Of a stretch of DNA of 64,000 nucleotides, positions 10,790 through 22,745 are shown one piece after another. Position numbers and translations under genes: made by a program. Under the pieces are notes generated by a model that saw only the letters and a program-made list of their open reading frames with translations, had not been told where the DNA came from and searched no databases. Position 1 is the first letter of the stretch. Every line of letters starts with the position of its first letter. Origin of the DNA: Alligator mississippiensis (Eukaryota; Chordata; Crocodylia; Alligatoridae); NCBI RefSeq assembly GCF_030867095.1, contig NC_081835.1, positions 19,724,501-19,788,500 of the forward strand. Reading direction: 5' to 3'.

Positions 10790-12170
10790 GTCTGTTCTAC
10801 TGGGTCACCACTATGGGGATCTCATCTTAATCTATCAGACCTCTACATGGTGGATCACATGGAAGTTAAATCAATCCATTGACATAGGGTCTTTTCTAAA
10901 AAAACTATTTTGTGACCTTCAAAGAGGTGGAGCAGATCCCAGATCATCATGGATTTCCTTTGTCCACATGTGGGACTAACTAGTTCAACTCATTCATCTT
11001 GGGCTTGCTTTCCTGTTTTTGCCATTTCATGAAAAAAAGAGGGTGGAGAGAGAAGTAGATGAGGGCTCAGAGCTGCTGTGCATTGGAAAAGGACCTACAG
11101 ATTACATCACATGACAGAGGTCTCTGCTTCAAAGAATTAAGACCATTAACTGGAAGCATTAGCTAGTACCTGTTTTCACAGGGGCAGCCACAGAGGTGGC
11201 CAAAGATGCATTACATATGACCAGTGTGTCACATGGATAACTTCAAGTCTTCTGTCTCTCTCTGAGGCTGCAGGTGCTAACTCAAGCCATTACTTGGACT
11301 AACTCATCTTTGTGGTCCCCACTGTAGCTGGTAAGGGATGGCTGATGTCATAATGGACAGTGCTGCTCTTTCATGGGGTCTTGGGATTGCAGACGAAGAG
11401 AACCAGCTTCCAGCTGCTCCATGGAGGAGGCCCAGCAATCAAGCCTGCTCTCTCCTTTGTATCAGATATCTGCTGATGCTCATCTAGAGTTGCTTACCCA
11501 AGTAGCTGCTATTCAGAGAGGCTTGTTGGCTTATTTTTTTCCTTTTTTTTCATGCTCAGACTTCCTCAAGGCCTCCTCAGAAGTCTCTGGCATATCATCC
11601 TACAGATGTGGCACAGCGCCTTGGTTGCAAAATATATCCGGCATGGCAGTTGGAGATTGCACAACACTCTACCATTAACTTACGGAAACCACTGTGATAT
11701 ACTATTAAAGACAGACTCCAGCCTCTATCTATCACTCCAGCTGCAATCATGTGTCCAGCTGTCAGCCGGAAGAGCACGAACATAGTCAGTACAGGAGCTG
11801 TAACCTCTGGAACGCTTTCCTCTCATAATACATTCTCTTGTCTGGGGGCAGACGGTACAGAATATGTGATTTGGCTCATCTGGGATGCCATATGCAGCAC
11901 GTAATGACTTCACATTCTGCCTAATCGTGTTGCAGCTTACATTTTGTCATGCAATGTTTCTCTTTATTTGTCTTTCTCAACAAGTGCTTCCCTATGGCTG
12001 TTCAGAATTTGGCTTGAGTAGGTTTAAATGCCTATGTTAACTTATTTGGGAAGTCAGATAGCTTCTGGAAAGTGAGGCCTACCATTATCGTGATGGGCCA
12101 GACCTGAGACTTTCAGGGAACAGAGCTAAGTATTACAAGTTCCTACCTAAATGTTTGTTTTCTGTTCACT
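10790..12170. other. Mixed old sequence, no gene supported
   Basis: At about 10818-10866 one frame reads LNLSDLYMVDHMEV. This weakly recalls the L2 motif LDLSAAFDTVDHxxL, so an older L2 scrap is possible. The rest, including the minus-strand frame at 11725-11913, shows no recognisable domain. Confidence 0.3.
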
Positions 12171-12188
12171 GCAGAATCTTGCAGAACT

Positions 12189-12440
12189 ATGATGTGTTCA
12201 CCCAGACCTACCATCACTGTCATTGGTGGAGGTGTATCAGGTCAGGTGTGTGCACCCAGGACATATCAACTTGTTGGGTTCAATGTTGAGAAGTATGACC
12301 CAAGAGAGAGAGATTGCATCAGATGCATCAACATTGATTCCAGGGTTACCACGTCTTTGTCCACACTGCTTGGTTCTTCATGGTCAGTGACCTCAAGTTT
12401 GCTAAGATTGTCTGGTTCTTGCATGCCAAGGATGCTATGA
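12189..12440 (+). other. Peptide resembling a dinucleotide-binding fold start
   Basis: The open stretch begins MMCSPRPTITVIGGGVSG and continues to VGFNVEKYDPRERDC. The pattern matches the beta-alpha-beta start of FAD/NAD-binding proteins: hydrophobic strand, GxGxxG, about 11 residues, G-F-N-V, then an acidic residue. Known family members such as flavin amine oxidases have about 10 residues in that gap. A TTTTCTGTTCACTGCAG acceptor-like sequence lies just upstream (ends near 12172). Downstream, the frame loses any resemblance. It may be a pseudogene scrap or chance; no function is claimed. Confidence 0.2.
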
Positions 12441-12599
12441 AAGTATGTTATTGCCTTGTTGTGGGATTTATGCCAGGGCATGAGCCAAAGGAAGTGACTA
12501 GATTGCAGGTGTCTACCCTCATGTCATTGCACATGCTATGTAGGCCTTGCCCAACTGCAGGCATTGCCAAGCAGGACCCAGGTATGAAAAAATAGAAGG

Positions 12600-14011
12600 T
12601 TGATTGCTCACCATGGCAAATGTGCTGACAGACTGAGTTTGGAATCGAAAGTACCTGAAATCCACACCCTTCTTAAGGTGAAATTTGGGCTAGTACTGGG
12701 GCTGAAGGCCATCGCTGGGCAATTCTGATCTCTGTGGGTCCTACCAGTAGCTTTTCCAGATAACCTGGGCCTTGGCTATGAGGGGGCTTTTGTAGAACAC
12801 CTGGACGTCTCTTGGAGTAGGAACAACGTGTCTACATAGCAGGTGGGGGGCCAGGTGGAATGCTAGTGGTTGCTAGTACCCAGTGGTACTTGGTTCTGTC
12901 TGTAAATGCTCCAAGATCACATTCCTCCTTCCAAAGACCGAGGCGTGACCTGCACATTTCTCTGAGGTTTTGCCAAAATCATTGGCCTGAACAGGGAGCT
13001 GCTGAAGCTGCATTTCACTAGCATTCAGCTCTGAGATGCTGCACACCCCCTCTGGAGAAGGGGTTTGCCTTCAGGGGCCAGACAGAAGGCTGAGATTCGT
13101 GAAGACTGGCTGGAGAGCCCTTACCCAGAGGGAGCAGTGATAAGTGCCATGCTCTGGCTGAAGCCATCCAAACGAAATGGCAGGCAAAGAGGCAGGTCAC
13201 GGGACTGAGAAGCCCCTCTCCCCTACTGACTCATCCAAATGGTGCGTTCCCTCCTGATGGGAATCCCATTTTTAAATCTGCAAAGCCACACTGATGGGTC
13301 TCTCCCAGTGCCAGCCAGGGCCTCCACTAAAGGAATCCACTCTCCAGCAGCTGAAACCCCTGAGCCCTGCTTTGTGTCAGACTCTTTATCTTGGCGGCTT
13401 TATTGCAGTTTATTGTACAGCAACTCCTTGCCCAGCACGCCCACTCCTCCTGAGTCACCTTTCACTCATTTTGGTCTCTACAGACATATTAAATCCTGTG
13501 AGGTCTGCACAGACTAAATTGCCACTGCTCCATTCCTCTGCTGTCAGCATCCGTTACACTCGTAAGAATCAGATGCCGAATCAGAAAATAATAAAGGCGA
13601 TATTATGAACAGAGGGGAGAGGAGATTAAAAACTGTGTGCAAAGGGCCTTTGGGTTGCTGTGCTGTTTATTGCACATCTCAGGTTTAGGTTATTTGTGTT
13701 GTCACTGAGTTGTTTTGGGGTTGGGTTTTTTTTAATTTTCCCCAGGCAGGAAGTCACTGGCTAGGAATTTCATCCCAAACCTGAGGATGAAGAAATAGGC
13801 ACTCTTTGTTAGATACCTGCTACTCTCAAGAAACAGTCAATGGCTTCCATATTTAAGTGCTAATTAAACCCTCTACCCATGCAGGCAGCATTCATCACTG
13901 CCCTCAGGTCAAATCCTGAGCTCCTTTCTTCACCAACACTCTTATTGGCCCTCATGTCATTGTACATGCTTGTACCGATGACCAGATACACTTCTTGCTT
14001 ACTCCTGAAGA
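12600..14011. other. Unique DNA, no gene; possible CNE at 13530-13640
   Basis: No repeat or coding homology is recognised. About 13535-13615 is repeat-free with unusual AT-rich and CpG-retaining sequence (CATCCGTTACACTCGTAAG, AATAATAAAGGCGATATTAT), which could be conserved non-coding DNA. Confidence 0.3.
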
Positions 14012-14694
14012 AGGGAATTGTAAACAGAATGGAAAGTATCATGATGCCCCTTTATACATTCATGGTGCATTCACACCTTAAATACTCTACCCAGTTCTTG
14101 TCCCCCACACCTCAGGGTGCAAAGAACAGCAGCAAGGATGATCAGTGGTATGGAGGGGCTTCCATATGAGGAGGAACTAAAGAGGCTGGGCATATTCAAT
14201 TTAGAAAATAGATGCTTGAGGGGGGACCTAAAGGTTTACAAAATGGTAAAGAGAAAGTAAATAGGGATTTATTATTTACTACCTCTCAGACTACAAGAAC
14301 CAGGGGTCACAAAATGAAACTAGTAAGTAGTAAGTTTAAAACTAGCAAAAGGAAGTTCTTTTTTACCTGGTGTGTCATGAAGTGTGGAACTCAATGCCAC
14401 CAGATGCTGCGGAAGCTGACAGTATAGCTAGATTCAAAAAGGGATTGGACAAATTCTTGGAGGAAAGAGACATTGGTAGCTATTGAGCATGAGAGTGAGG
14501 GGTACAGCCTCTGAATCAGAACTTCCTGGACCTTAAATGCTGGAGGCTGTGAGAGAGCAACAGTGGAAAAAGGCCTGGTCATCCCTAGTTCACTTTCCTT
14601 TTCAGCATCTGCTGTCTGCCTCTGTGACAGGAGACCAGGCAAGATGGACCTATGGCCTGACCCAGTAAATGGCCGTTCTTATTTTTTTATGTTC
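14012..14694 (+). mobile_element. CR1 LINE 3' end, TTATGTTC-tail subfamily
   Basis: This is a clear CR1 C-terminal region. Phrases such as CCATATGAGGAGGAACTAAA, GGGCATATTCAATTTAGAAA and AACTAGTAAGTAGTAAGTTT parallel the sauropsid CR1 consensus. It ends with CCTATGGCCTGACCCAGTAA and a TTATGTTC terminus at about 14687-14694. It is 5'-truncated at about 680 bp, frame-broken and inactive. Confidence 0.92.
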
Positions 14695-15057
14695 GACCAG
14701 TTTAACTCCACCAGTGAGAATGGTGTTATGCTGGGATAAAGGAGTGTAGAGAAAAGATGGGCCCCAGCTTTGGAATTGGCCCAATATTGTCAACAAGTCC
14801 TGGGTGTGAATCTAGCATAACCTTAAGTGGTTTCCAGGGTGTCGTGTTCACTTGATGCCCCTAATTCAGTTTGGCCATTGCAAGCAGGCCAGTCACCAAC
14901 ACATCCCTGGTCTTGTGCACAGCATAGTAGAGCTGTACATCCAAAAAACAGACTCCACTTATTTTAACTGATTCTTCTTTAATATTCACAGAAAGCTGCT
15001 CTTAGCACTGGATATGAAACACCTACCTCCTGAGGGTAGAGCAGGTGGCACAGCCAT
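14695..15057. other. Unique sequence, nothing recognised
   Basis: No repeat or coding signal is visible. Confidence 0.4.
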
Positions 15058-15190
15058 GCACTGTTGTTATTTGTTTGACCAGAGCTCCTACATGGACCAT
15101 AGACCAGAGTTCCTCTGTGCTAGGAGCTGTACAGCAGAGCACAGAAAAACAGTGTCTGCCCCAAGGAGGTTTCAATGTAAGTATAAGACA
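15058..15190 (-). mobile_element. SINE-like repeat (MIR/CORE-SINE-type tail)
   Basis: In inverse complement it reads CTTGGGGCAGACACTGTTTT, CTGTACAGCTCCTAGCACAG and GGTCCATGTAGGAGCTCTGG, ending in AATAACAACA. The same tail occurs on the + strand at 22668-22745 and 34510-34650. The family is common in turtle and crocodilian DNA; I do not know its formal name. Confidence 0.6.
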
Positions 15191-18100
15191 AAGAACAGAC
15201 GGTCGATAGAGGCAGTCACATGAACATGCCTTATGCAGCCCCCTCGAACTTAGCCCCCTAGCTAGCAGGGGTTGTATCCTAGCTTTTCTTCCATTCCCAA
15301 GGATGTGAGAGTGAACAGGGATTGCCAGTACACAGCTGGCAGGGCTGCATGTGCAGGGTGGCAGGGTAGTAGTATAGCATGTTATTACCTGCAGGGGAGT
15401 AGGGAAAGAGCCCTGTTAGGATCTCTGCGCCTGTGGCTACATTGGCAGGGGCTGTTCATATCAGGTATGTATCTGCTTACCTGGTCCATGGCTTGCTAGT
15501 TGATACAAACTTTACAAATGGGGCTTTAAAAATACCTTTTGGGCATTACTGCTTTACTCAGCCTGTGGCTTGCTTGCTTATTTTCCTTTATCTCTTTGGT
15601 GATTGCTGTGCGTGAGGGCAGGCTTCTCCTCTTGCTGACATGTACACCCTCCCTGAGTCACAGGGCCTGCGAGGGTGTCAGCAGAACACCCAAGCTACAT
15701 AGCCATAGGCAGCCATGGCTTTTTGTTTCTGGTTTGACCTGGTGATGCTCCAATTTGGGTGTTGCCCTAGTTGATCCCTGCAATTGTGACATCCATGGAG
15801 GAGGAAGATGGACCCCAGGAGTTCTCTTGCATTTCCTCAGAGCCTAGAAGACTGGAGTTTGGCCATGTCCTGACTTGCACTGACCCCAGTCCCTTTAAAA
15901 ACACATATATGTCTATAAATAAAGCTCCAAACAGAGCTTTTCCAGCTGGAGGGTGGGGGATGGTTACTCTGTAATCTCCCCAGTTTACTGTTGAAAACAT
16001 CTTGGTCAAATGTTATCAGCATCTGAACAGGAACAGCTTTGACGGACTGCCTTTCGGGAGATTAGAGGCATCAGTGGTTGCTTAGTACAGTGCAAGATGC
16101 TTCTGCTGGTCCCATGGAGGTGCATTTCAAGTGACATTGCTTTGGCTTCTCCCTGCTCTTCTGGTCAGGTTTTGGGATGCCTTGTGTTTCCTCACTAAAG
16201 GATTGATTGTAATCCAGCCTCAAGGAACAAGTCTGCAGAGAACATTCTCTGCTGATGGCCCTCTTTGTTAAATGTGTCCTATGGTGCTGCAGTGGTGTAG
16301 GTTGTGGTCCTATGGTGCTATGGATTCGAGTTTCTCCATATTGGAGCAGAGCACCCACCATCCTGAATAGCACCTTTGGGGGCAGGTTCAGCTGTGGGAC
16401 CTAGGACTGAAGAGGCCCTGGACAGCAAAGCCTCTCTGAGCTAGTCTGTAGCACCTTGACAGAGCAGAGACAAGGTCTTGTGTGTAGGGGAAGCTAGGAG
16501 TATTTCCCTGCAAGGCAGCAGAGCTGGAGAGGGGTTGGACAAAGAGAGAGTGGCAAATGGGGAATGGGAAGGTCATTCCACAAAGAGCAGCATGAAAACC
16601 AACCTGAGAGGTAGAGAGATCAACAGGACATCAAGGCCAGACACTCAGGGAGCAGCAAGCATGTGGCCAGACACCTGACATAGGCAGTGAGGCCCAAGGT
16701 ACCAGCTGAATGATCTACCAAAGGTAATAAGTTTACAGCTTATGCAGTATTCTAGCGGGAACCAGCAGAGAGACCCAAGGAGGGGATGGTGTGCCCAGAT
16801 GAATCAGGAAAGGAGACCATTTGCGCAATGGTGTCTTGGCTTAGCAGGTCTGGCATGATGCTGTAGTGCAGGGGGTGGAGAAGAGGAGGCTGCAGCAGAT
16901 GAGAGGTGAGCTGATCAAGGGCTGGGTAGGATGAGCAAGGGGGAAGCGGTTTCACTGTGATGCAACACTAGTCTGAGTATATGGGAAGAAGGAAAAGGAG
17001 GATTTAAAGAGGGACCCTGTTGTAGAAGCCTGTATCAGAGGGATGATGGTGGTTTAATAGAGAAGGGCAGGAGAAAGAGTCAAGGAGGGAAATAAAAACC
17101 TTGGTATCAGCCATGTTGGGGGTGGGTTGATGGGTGGCACCACTTCTGGCTCTGTGGGATCAGGCAGACAGGGACAGACACATCAGGAGCATGCCAACAT
17201 CAGTCTCATCTCAGAAGAATCCAGGGCACCTCTGGTTTTGTGCAGTGCAAGCTGGCATCCCTGAACGCAAACCCTGTCCCCAGCAGTCCACGGTCCACAG
17301 CAGCATTCAGCCTCTTTGTTCTGTTTCTCCTGTGATTTCCCAGCGGACGAGCACAGGAGGGAGGAACTTGCCTCTGCAGGACCTTTATTGATCTGTGACC
17401 AGTTCCCCTCTGCTGTGTTTTGAGAGGGGAGGATCTAATCTGGCTGCCTGCTGCAGGCCTCGCATGTCATTCCTTCACTGCTTTTATGTTTTAAATAAGA
17501 AAACAAGCCCTTTCCTTCAGCAGAAGTGTGAAACAAGAGGGCCCCGCCGGCTGCGTGAGCCATTGCCAGATGGAAATATTGGATGCATTGGGGAGCTCTT
17601 GGAGTTTCCAGTAAACTCCAGGCCTTGGCTCCAGAGAGAAGAATGGGCATGTGTCGGGGGGAGACAGGAACCGCGGCAGGAAGTGTGCATCGGAGCTCCA
17701 GGAAGTGAGCCGCGGAGAAGCCAAAGCCCGCTGGGCTGCAGCAGCATTCCTGAGTGCTGGAAACCCGAGTCACTCTTCCTGCAACATGCCTGGAATACCT
17801 CTGTCTTGGCCAAGTCCTTCTGCTGACCTGGCAGCAATGAAGAGCAGCCACCTCGTTGTGCCAAGCTAAAGGCCTCCGCTCAGGAAGGGATATGCTTGCG
17901 AAGGCCCCAGCTGTGGGCAAGGGACCTTGCTGCGCTGTGGCAGGAGGGACAAATGAGCTATTCAGCTTGCAAGTGCACCAGGGGAGCTGGTGGCCAGCCA
18001 GAAAAGACAGCCCTGACTATACCGTCCTGGAGCTTTAATGCTCCACCTGGCTTCTGGTCAGGAAGCATGTGTGTGGGGTTGGAGGTGGGGGGGTTCGCTC

Positions 18101-18627
18101 CTCTGAACAGGTGGGCTTGGGAAACTGCACAGGGGAAACCAGCCGCACGATGGGGGGAAGTGGGGTGCTGACTTCCCCCAGCTCTTCAGGGCAGGTGGTG
18201 CCAGAGCCAGGATAAGCACCCAGCATTGTGGGCTCCTGGCTCTCATGCTGATTCCCTCCCATGTAGCCCTGTTCCTTCCCCTGCACAGCTTGATCGCTAG
18301 GTGTGAACAGGAAGATTGTTACGCAGAGGCAAACGGAGATGCAGCCAAAACCCGCCTGATAAATGGAATGGCAGATGGCCTGTGTGTGTTCATATGAGGA
18401 TGGTGATTGCAGGGTGACCTCCATGGGGTAATGAGTAGCACAGCAATCATGGTGATTCATACACCATGGAAACGAGAGCCTGGTGAAGTCATCTCATCCA
18501 TTCCCTACCACCGGGCCATGTTCTCCTCAGCAGAACATTTCCAAGTGTTTTTGTTCAATTGGCTTCTGAGTAACTCCTGCTACAGGGCTTCAGGCACACA
18601 GCCTGCAAACAGTTCCAGTGTCTAAGC
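15191..18627. other. Long unique stretch, no supportable gene
   Basis: Frames at 17395-17920 overlap on both strands and look like by-products of a GC-rich patch with several CpGs (17520-17720), not exons. No splice-framed coding region, repeat family or RNA gene was recognised. Confidence 0.4.
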
Positions 18628-18814
18628 CAGGCGTGGGCAAAATGTGGCCCAGGGGCCGGATGCGGCCTGCCAGGCCATTCTATCCAGCCCGCTGGGCCAC
18701 TAAAAAATTTCGAAAATTAATATTAATCTGCCCTGGGCTGCCTCTTATGTGGCCCTCCATGGCTTGCCGAAACTCAGTAAGCAGCCCTCTGCTGAAAATA
18801 ATTGCCCGCCCCTG
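18628..18814. mobile_element. Short hAT-type element, GGCCGGATGCGGCC family
   Basis: It begins CAGGCGTGGGCAAA; the inverse complement of its end is CAGGGGCGGGCAATT. The interior has the characteristic GGGGCCGGATGCGGCCTGCC and CTATCCAGCCCGC. These belong to a hAT-derived family abundant in crocodilians and turtles. The 8-bp flanks GTCTAAGC and GATCATCT do not match, so the copy is old. It is 187 bp with no coding capacity. Confidence 0.8.
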
Positions 18815-19191
18815 GATCATCTGTGGTATCCCTTGATGTGCAGCTCAAGTCTCCCTTTGAGTTGCATCCCATGGCTTTCATTTCAACCCATTCCAAATGG
18901 TTCCTCTCCTCTCCAAAGCTGACCGACTTGGAACGTGGGTCAGCAATCACCTTCTATATCATTCTTCCTCCTACCTGGTTGCACTGGCCTTGCTACTTTG
19001 AACCTTCTGCATCAGGCCAGTCCTTCCAAGACCTTCACCCTCTGTTTTTCTTTTCTGAGTCCTGTTCATGTTAGCAATATCTTTCTTTTGCGGTGGTGCC
19101 CAACACCGCAATATTACAGCTAGGGTATTTTGACAGCTATCGGCTCCCTGGTCTGTAATGAACAACATATTTTCTCATGTCAATCAACGTC

Positions 19192-19680
19192 CATAAGGAC
19201 ATAAGAAGTGCCAGACTGGATCAGAACAGTGATTCATCTAGCCCAGTATCCTGTCTTTGACGGTGGCAGGAGAAGATGCTTTAGAGGGAGGGCCTTGAAC
19301 TGGGTATGCCTCGAGTCGTCCGTGCCCTGTCATACCCTCTCTGGCATCATTGGATTAGAAATGCCTGATGAAACATCTCTGACTTTGATTCAATAGCTAC
19401 AAATGAAACTATGGTCCATGAATTTGTCTAGTCCCTTTTTGAACCTGTCTATACGATCTGCTTCTACAACATGCATAATCCATACCACTTCAGAAAAGAC
19501 CACCTCTACCACTATACTTGTCTCTTTTGTGCTCATTATCTTCTTGCTATTCCCCTTACTCTGATGGCATTTTAAGCTCCTGTCTAACTTGCCCCCTGCC
19601 ATAGTCTGGCATGGTGTGGAATCAGTTCTCCCCAAGCACTTTCTTCCCACTAGGAGAGCAGCTCTTCAGGTTATTTCTCT
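19192..19680 (-). mobile_element. CR1 LINE 3' end
   Basis: The minus-strand terminus appears as CATAAGGACATAAGAAGTGC, then CAGACTGGATCAGAACAGTG and CATCTAGCCCAGTATCCTGT. It is followed by the C-terminal and UTR region (GAATTTGTCTAGTCCCTTTT). This is the same TTATGTTC-tail subfamily as 14012-14694, in the opposite orientation. It is 5'-truncated and inactive. Confidence 0.9.
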
Positions 19681-19734
19681 GCTTGCATTTCTCAGACTTC
19701 AGTCTTATTTTGTTATTTCAGGCTCTTCCCCCTT

Positions 19735-19870
19735 CCTCCTAGATGTATGTGACTCTCCCTAGGGCAGTTTAATTAACATGCCCTCCACAACCACTTCCAG
19801 ATCATGAACAAAGATATTTAAACAGTCCTGGACCCTCTATTGAGCCCTGGGGCATCTCACTGGATGATTC
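19735..19870 (-). mobile_element. Probable CR1-related LINE fragment
   Basis: The phrases ACTTCCAGATCATGAACAAA, ATTTAAACAGTCCTGGACCC and GAGCCCTGGGGCATCTCACT resemble a minus-strand segment widespread in sauropsid CR1-type repeats. It may be a continuation of the neighbouring CR1 or a separate insertion. Confidence 0.5.
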
Positions 19871-20545
19871 ATCTCACTTTAATACAGAAGAACTGTGATT
19901 GCCTTCTGACCCCACCCTACCCCAAGCTATTGTAAAGTGGTGTGGTCCTAGGCTATTGGGTTTAATTTCTCTAACTAAAAAGGCTAAACCTAACCCTCAT
20001 GGTGGTGTCCAGTTGTTCCTTATATTTGTGATTTGATGGATGGTGTTTTTCAGGCTGCTCTTCCAATGTCCTGTGCTCTCCATTACTCCTGTGGGTCTTG
20101 TACTCTGGGTGTTCATCTGTATGTCTGGTGAATCATCAGACTGGACAGCACTGACTTTATGAAGGAAAGATGGTAGAAATGACTGCTGGGGGGTGTTTGG
20201 CTGGATAGTCGGTCCTGGAGCTTCTGCTTCTGTCAGTTCCTCTGTAAATGTTTATTAACCAGTGGCAAGGGATGGGGGAACTCCCTGTGAAACATGCTGT
20301 TTGGGCCTGGGCTAATGCTTGCCTCCATGTGTGCCTGCTGGAGTGGGTCTGGTGTTGCATGGAGGGTCCTTCCAGGTGTGTTGGGCTGCTCATGCTTTTT
20401 CCATGCACTGGAAAATCCAGGCACCGGGCAGTGTTTAAAGGTTGTAATCGTTTCATCCTCCATGACAGAGGGGTCTGGAAGAGGTGAAGGAAGCTTTGAT
20501 ACCAGCCCAGCTGTTTGGGCCCCTACAGGCAGTAACATGCGTTAC
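19871..20545. other. Unique sequence, nothing recognised
   Basis: No repeat or gene signal was identified. It immediately precedes the palindrome. Confidence 0.4.
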
Positions 20546-20766
20546 TCATGTTGCAGCTCCTCTTCATTAATATGAAGTGCTGCTCCCAGTGAAGGACCTA
20601 ACTGAGGAAGCCTGGAGCTGAGGTTTGCCCTCCTGAGAGCACCAAGGAGTTTGGACTGGAGGCTTCAGCATGCTTTCAGGAAGGCAAACCTCAGCTCCAG
20701 GCTTCCTCAGTTAGGTCCCTCACTGGGAGCAGCACTTCATATTAGCGAGGAGGAGATGCAACATGA
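20546..20766. repeat. Long near-perfect inverted repeat (96-bp arms, 29-bp loop)
   Basis: The left arm 20546-20641 and right arm 20671-20766 are inverse complements with 7 mismatches and no gaps over 96 bp. The loop is 20642-20670. Shared cores include CTAACTGAGGAAGCCTGGAG and its complement. If transcribed it would form a long stable hairpin. No terminal repeats, target duplication or known element family is visible. It could be a fold-back element, a recent inverted duplication, or a hairpin RNA source; the sequence alone does not decide. Confidence 0.95.
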
Positions 20767-22620
20767 AAGCCTGGAGCTTTCAGTAGCATTTGGATCAGAG
20801 ATTTTGGAAGGGGGCTTTATTGTTCACCTTGATATCATCTGTCTATGTTGCTCGCTGCCCAGGGGTGTAGAACTACTCAACCTAGCTCTGTGTGAGTGAG
20901 TCTGCTCTGAGTGTGCCCAGCTGTGGCAGATCCCCTTGTTGGGAGTTACCTGTTTAGTGTGTGAGCAAGGCTGAAGATCATGGACATGTGCTGTGCTGTT
21001 CTTAGTCTGAGTTAGGCAAGGCTTCATTTAACAGCTGGTACAGGAGCGAAGCAGGGAAAGAGCTTGCTGTGTTTGCCTTGGGCTTAGCCTCAGCCTCTAT
21101 TTAAAATGTTTTTTTTGCCAGCAAAACTATGCCACTTGAGGAGTGGTGGATTCACACCTCTCACTGATGTTGCTAAGCCAGCAAAGGTCATAGCAGAGAT
21201 GTGGTTAGTACCTCAAGAGAGACCTTTGTGCCAGTCTCACTTCATCCATTTGGGGAGATGATTTAATCTGTTTTCCAGAGCTAAGCTGTCTCTCTACTAA
21301 GGGAACACAGTTCTGTCTGGCTTTGCAGTATCAGTCTAGGGTGTAATTCCAACCCCTCTGCCCCAGTCCTAATTGGCATAATGTTGCCAGTACAGACCAA
21401 GGCAGATAGCGCTACCAGCTCTAATAGCAGACTCTTTGTACATACAAAAAGCCCTAGGCTTGGATTAGTCCATCTTTAAGTAAAACTGTCCCTGGTCATT
21501 ACTACTGGGCTGCAATTCTTAGGAGAAGGGGTTGCCCAGAATGCTGTTTGACCGTTTCATTTCAGGATTTGTATAAATCTGCAACACTTAGCATGGACCC
21601 TCCTTCTGCATTGCTGATCTCTCCTCTGTGAGCTACAAGACTCCAGACCCCTGGTGTCAGAAGAAGGGGCAATGTTAATGTTATTCAGTGTGGTGGTTGT
21701 GCTGTGATTGCCTTCCTGGCTCAGGCGGCAGGGCTGGCAAAGGGGCTATGTGAAAGGCAGAGCTTTCATGTCTATTTATCTGTGTGCACAAATCATGGTA
21801 CACAGAACATAAACAGAGCGATAATTAGTTACACAGGTCTCCTATGAGAAAACAGAAAAGCAGGTCCTGCTGTGTTTCCAGGGAAGGAAATCCCAGCTCC
21901 CCAGCAGTCTGTGTGCTCCAAATAATCCCAGCGATCATCATGAAGCAGGAAGAGATTGTTAGGAATGAGCAAGGAAGCAGGGCCAGGGCTTGAGCAGAGC
22001 AAACTTTTTAGGACCGGAAAGTGGGAGTAGAAGCGTACAAAAATGCTCTGTGATCCTGGACAGGAGTGGCTGTGGACATGCAAAAGTGGGAGTGAGGGAG
22101 AAGCAATAAATGTTGCAGTAAAATTTTAAGGGGAAAGGGGGCAACCTCCACTCTGTACCTGCTAATGAAAGAAGAACAAAGTGTGCACACTGGGATGACC
22201 AAGCAGAGCTGTCGCAAAGGCAAATTCTTCACTGTAAGTGTCATTAAGCAGCCGGAAGTCCTTTGGTTCCTTGTCCTCATGGTAAATCCTGCTAAATCCA
22301 TCAGGTGAGGACATGGGGGTGAGGGGGAGGACACAGAGTCCTCAAGAAAAACAACCACCCCTCTGACGCTGCAGGGATTTCAGCTGGGTCACAAAGGCAC
22401 CAGGTTTTCCTGACTTATTTTCCAGGGAGGAAGATGTGGAGTCAGCTGGACACCATCACAGAAAAGCTCCCTTTCCAGGCTGGTGGCCCGCTACTGCTTT
22501 CCCCTGTGGGGCAGGCCCACCCCCAGCTCCTGGGGCATGAGAGGGAAGGGGAATGGGTAAGGAGGGCTAAGCGTGTGTGGAAGCTGGGAGCAGCCCCAGG
22601 TCCAAGAGAAGGTTTTTGTC
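20767..22620. other. Unique sequence, no gene
   Basis: No coding homology or repeat family was recognised. Minus-strand frames at 21829-22358 show only hydrophobic, proline-rich translation with no domain. Confidence 0.4.
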
Positions 22621-22623
22621 AGT

Positions 22624-22662
22624 AAATTTCATAGTTGTTAGGGGCTGAAAGGGACCGGTTGA
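22624..22662 (-). mobile_element. Tiny CR1 3' end scrap
   Basis: AATTTCATAGTTGTTAGGGG followed by CTGAAAGGGACC matches the inverse complement of a CR1 terminus. It is very short, and the assignment rests on this motif only. Confidence 0.5.
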
Positions 22663-22667
22663 GTATG

Positions 22668-22745
22668 TGTATGCTGCCCAGTACAGCAGAGCCCTGATCC
22701 TGGACTGGGGCTCATAGGCATCACTTCACTAATAATACTGGTGTA
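22668..22745 (+). mobile_element. SINE-like tail fragment
   Basis: CAGTACAGCAGAGCCCTGAT followed by CCTGGACTGGGGCTCATAGG and ACTAATAATACTGG. This is the same tail family as 15058-15190 and 34330-34650. Confidence 0.5.

Noticed and set aside
17395-17920. Overlapping long frames on both strands
   Set aside because: Both strands stay open because the patch is GC-rich. Translations show no domain or splice sites.
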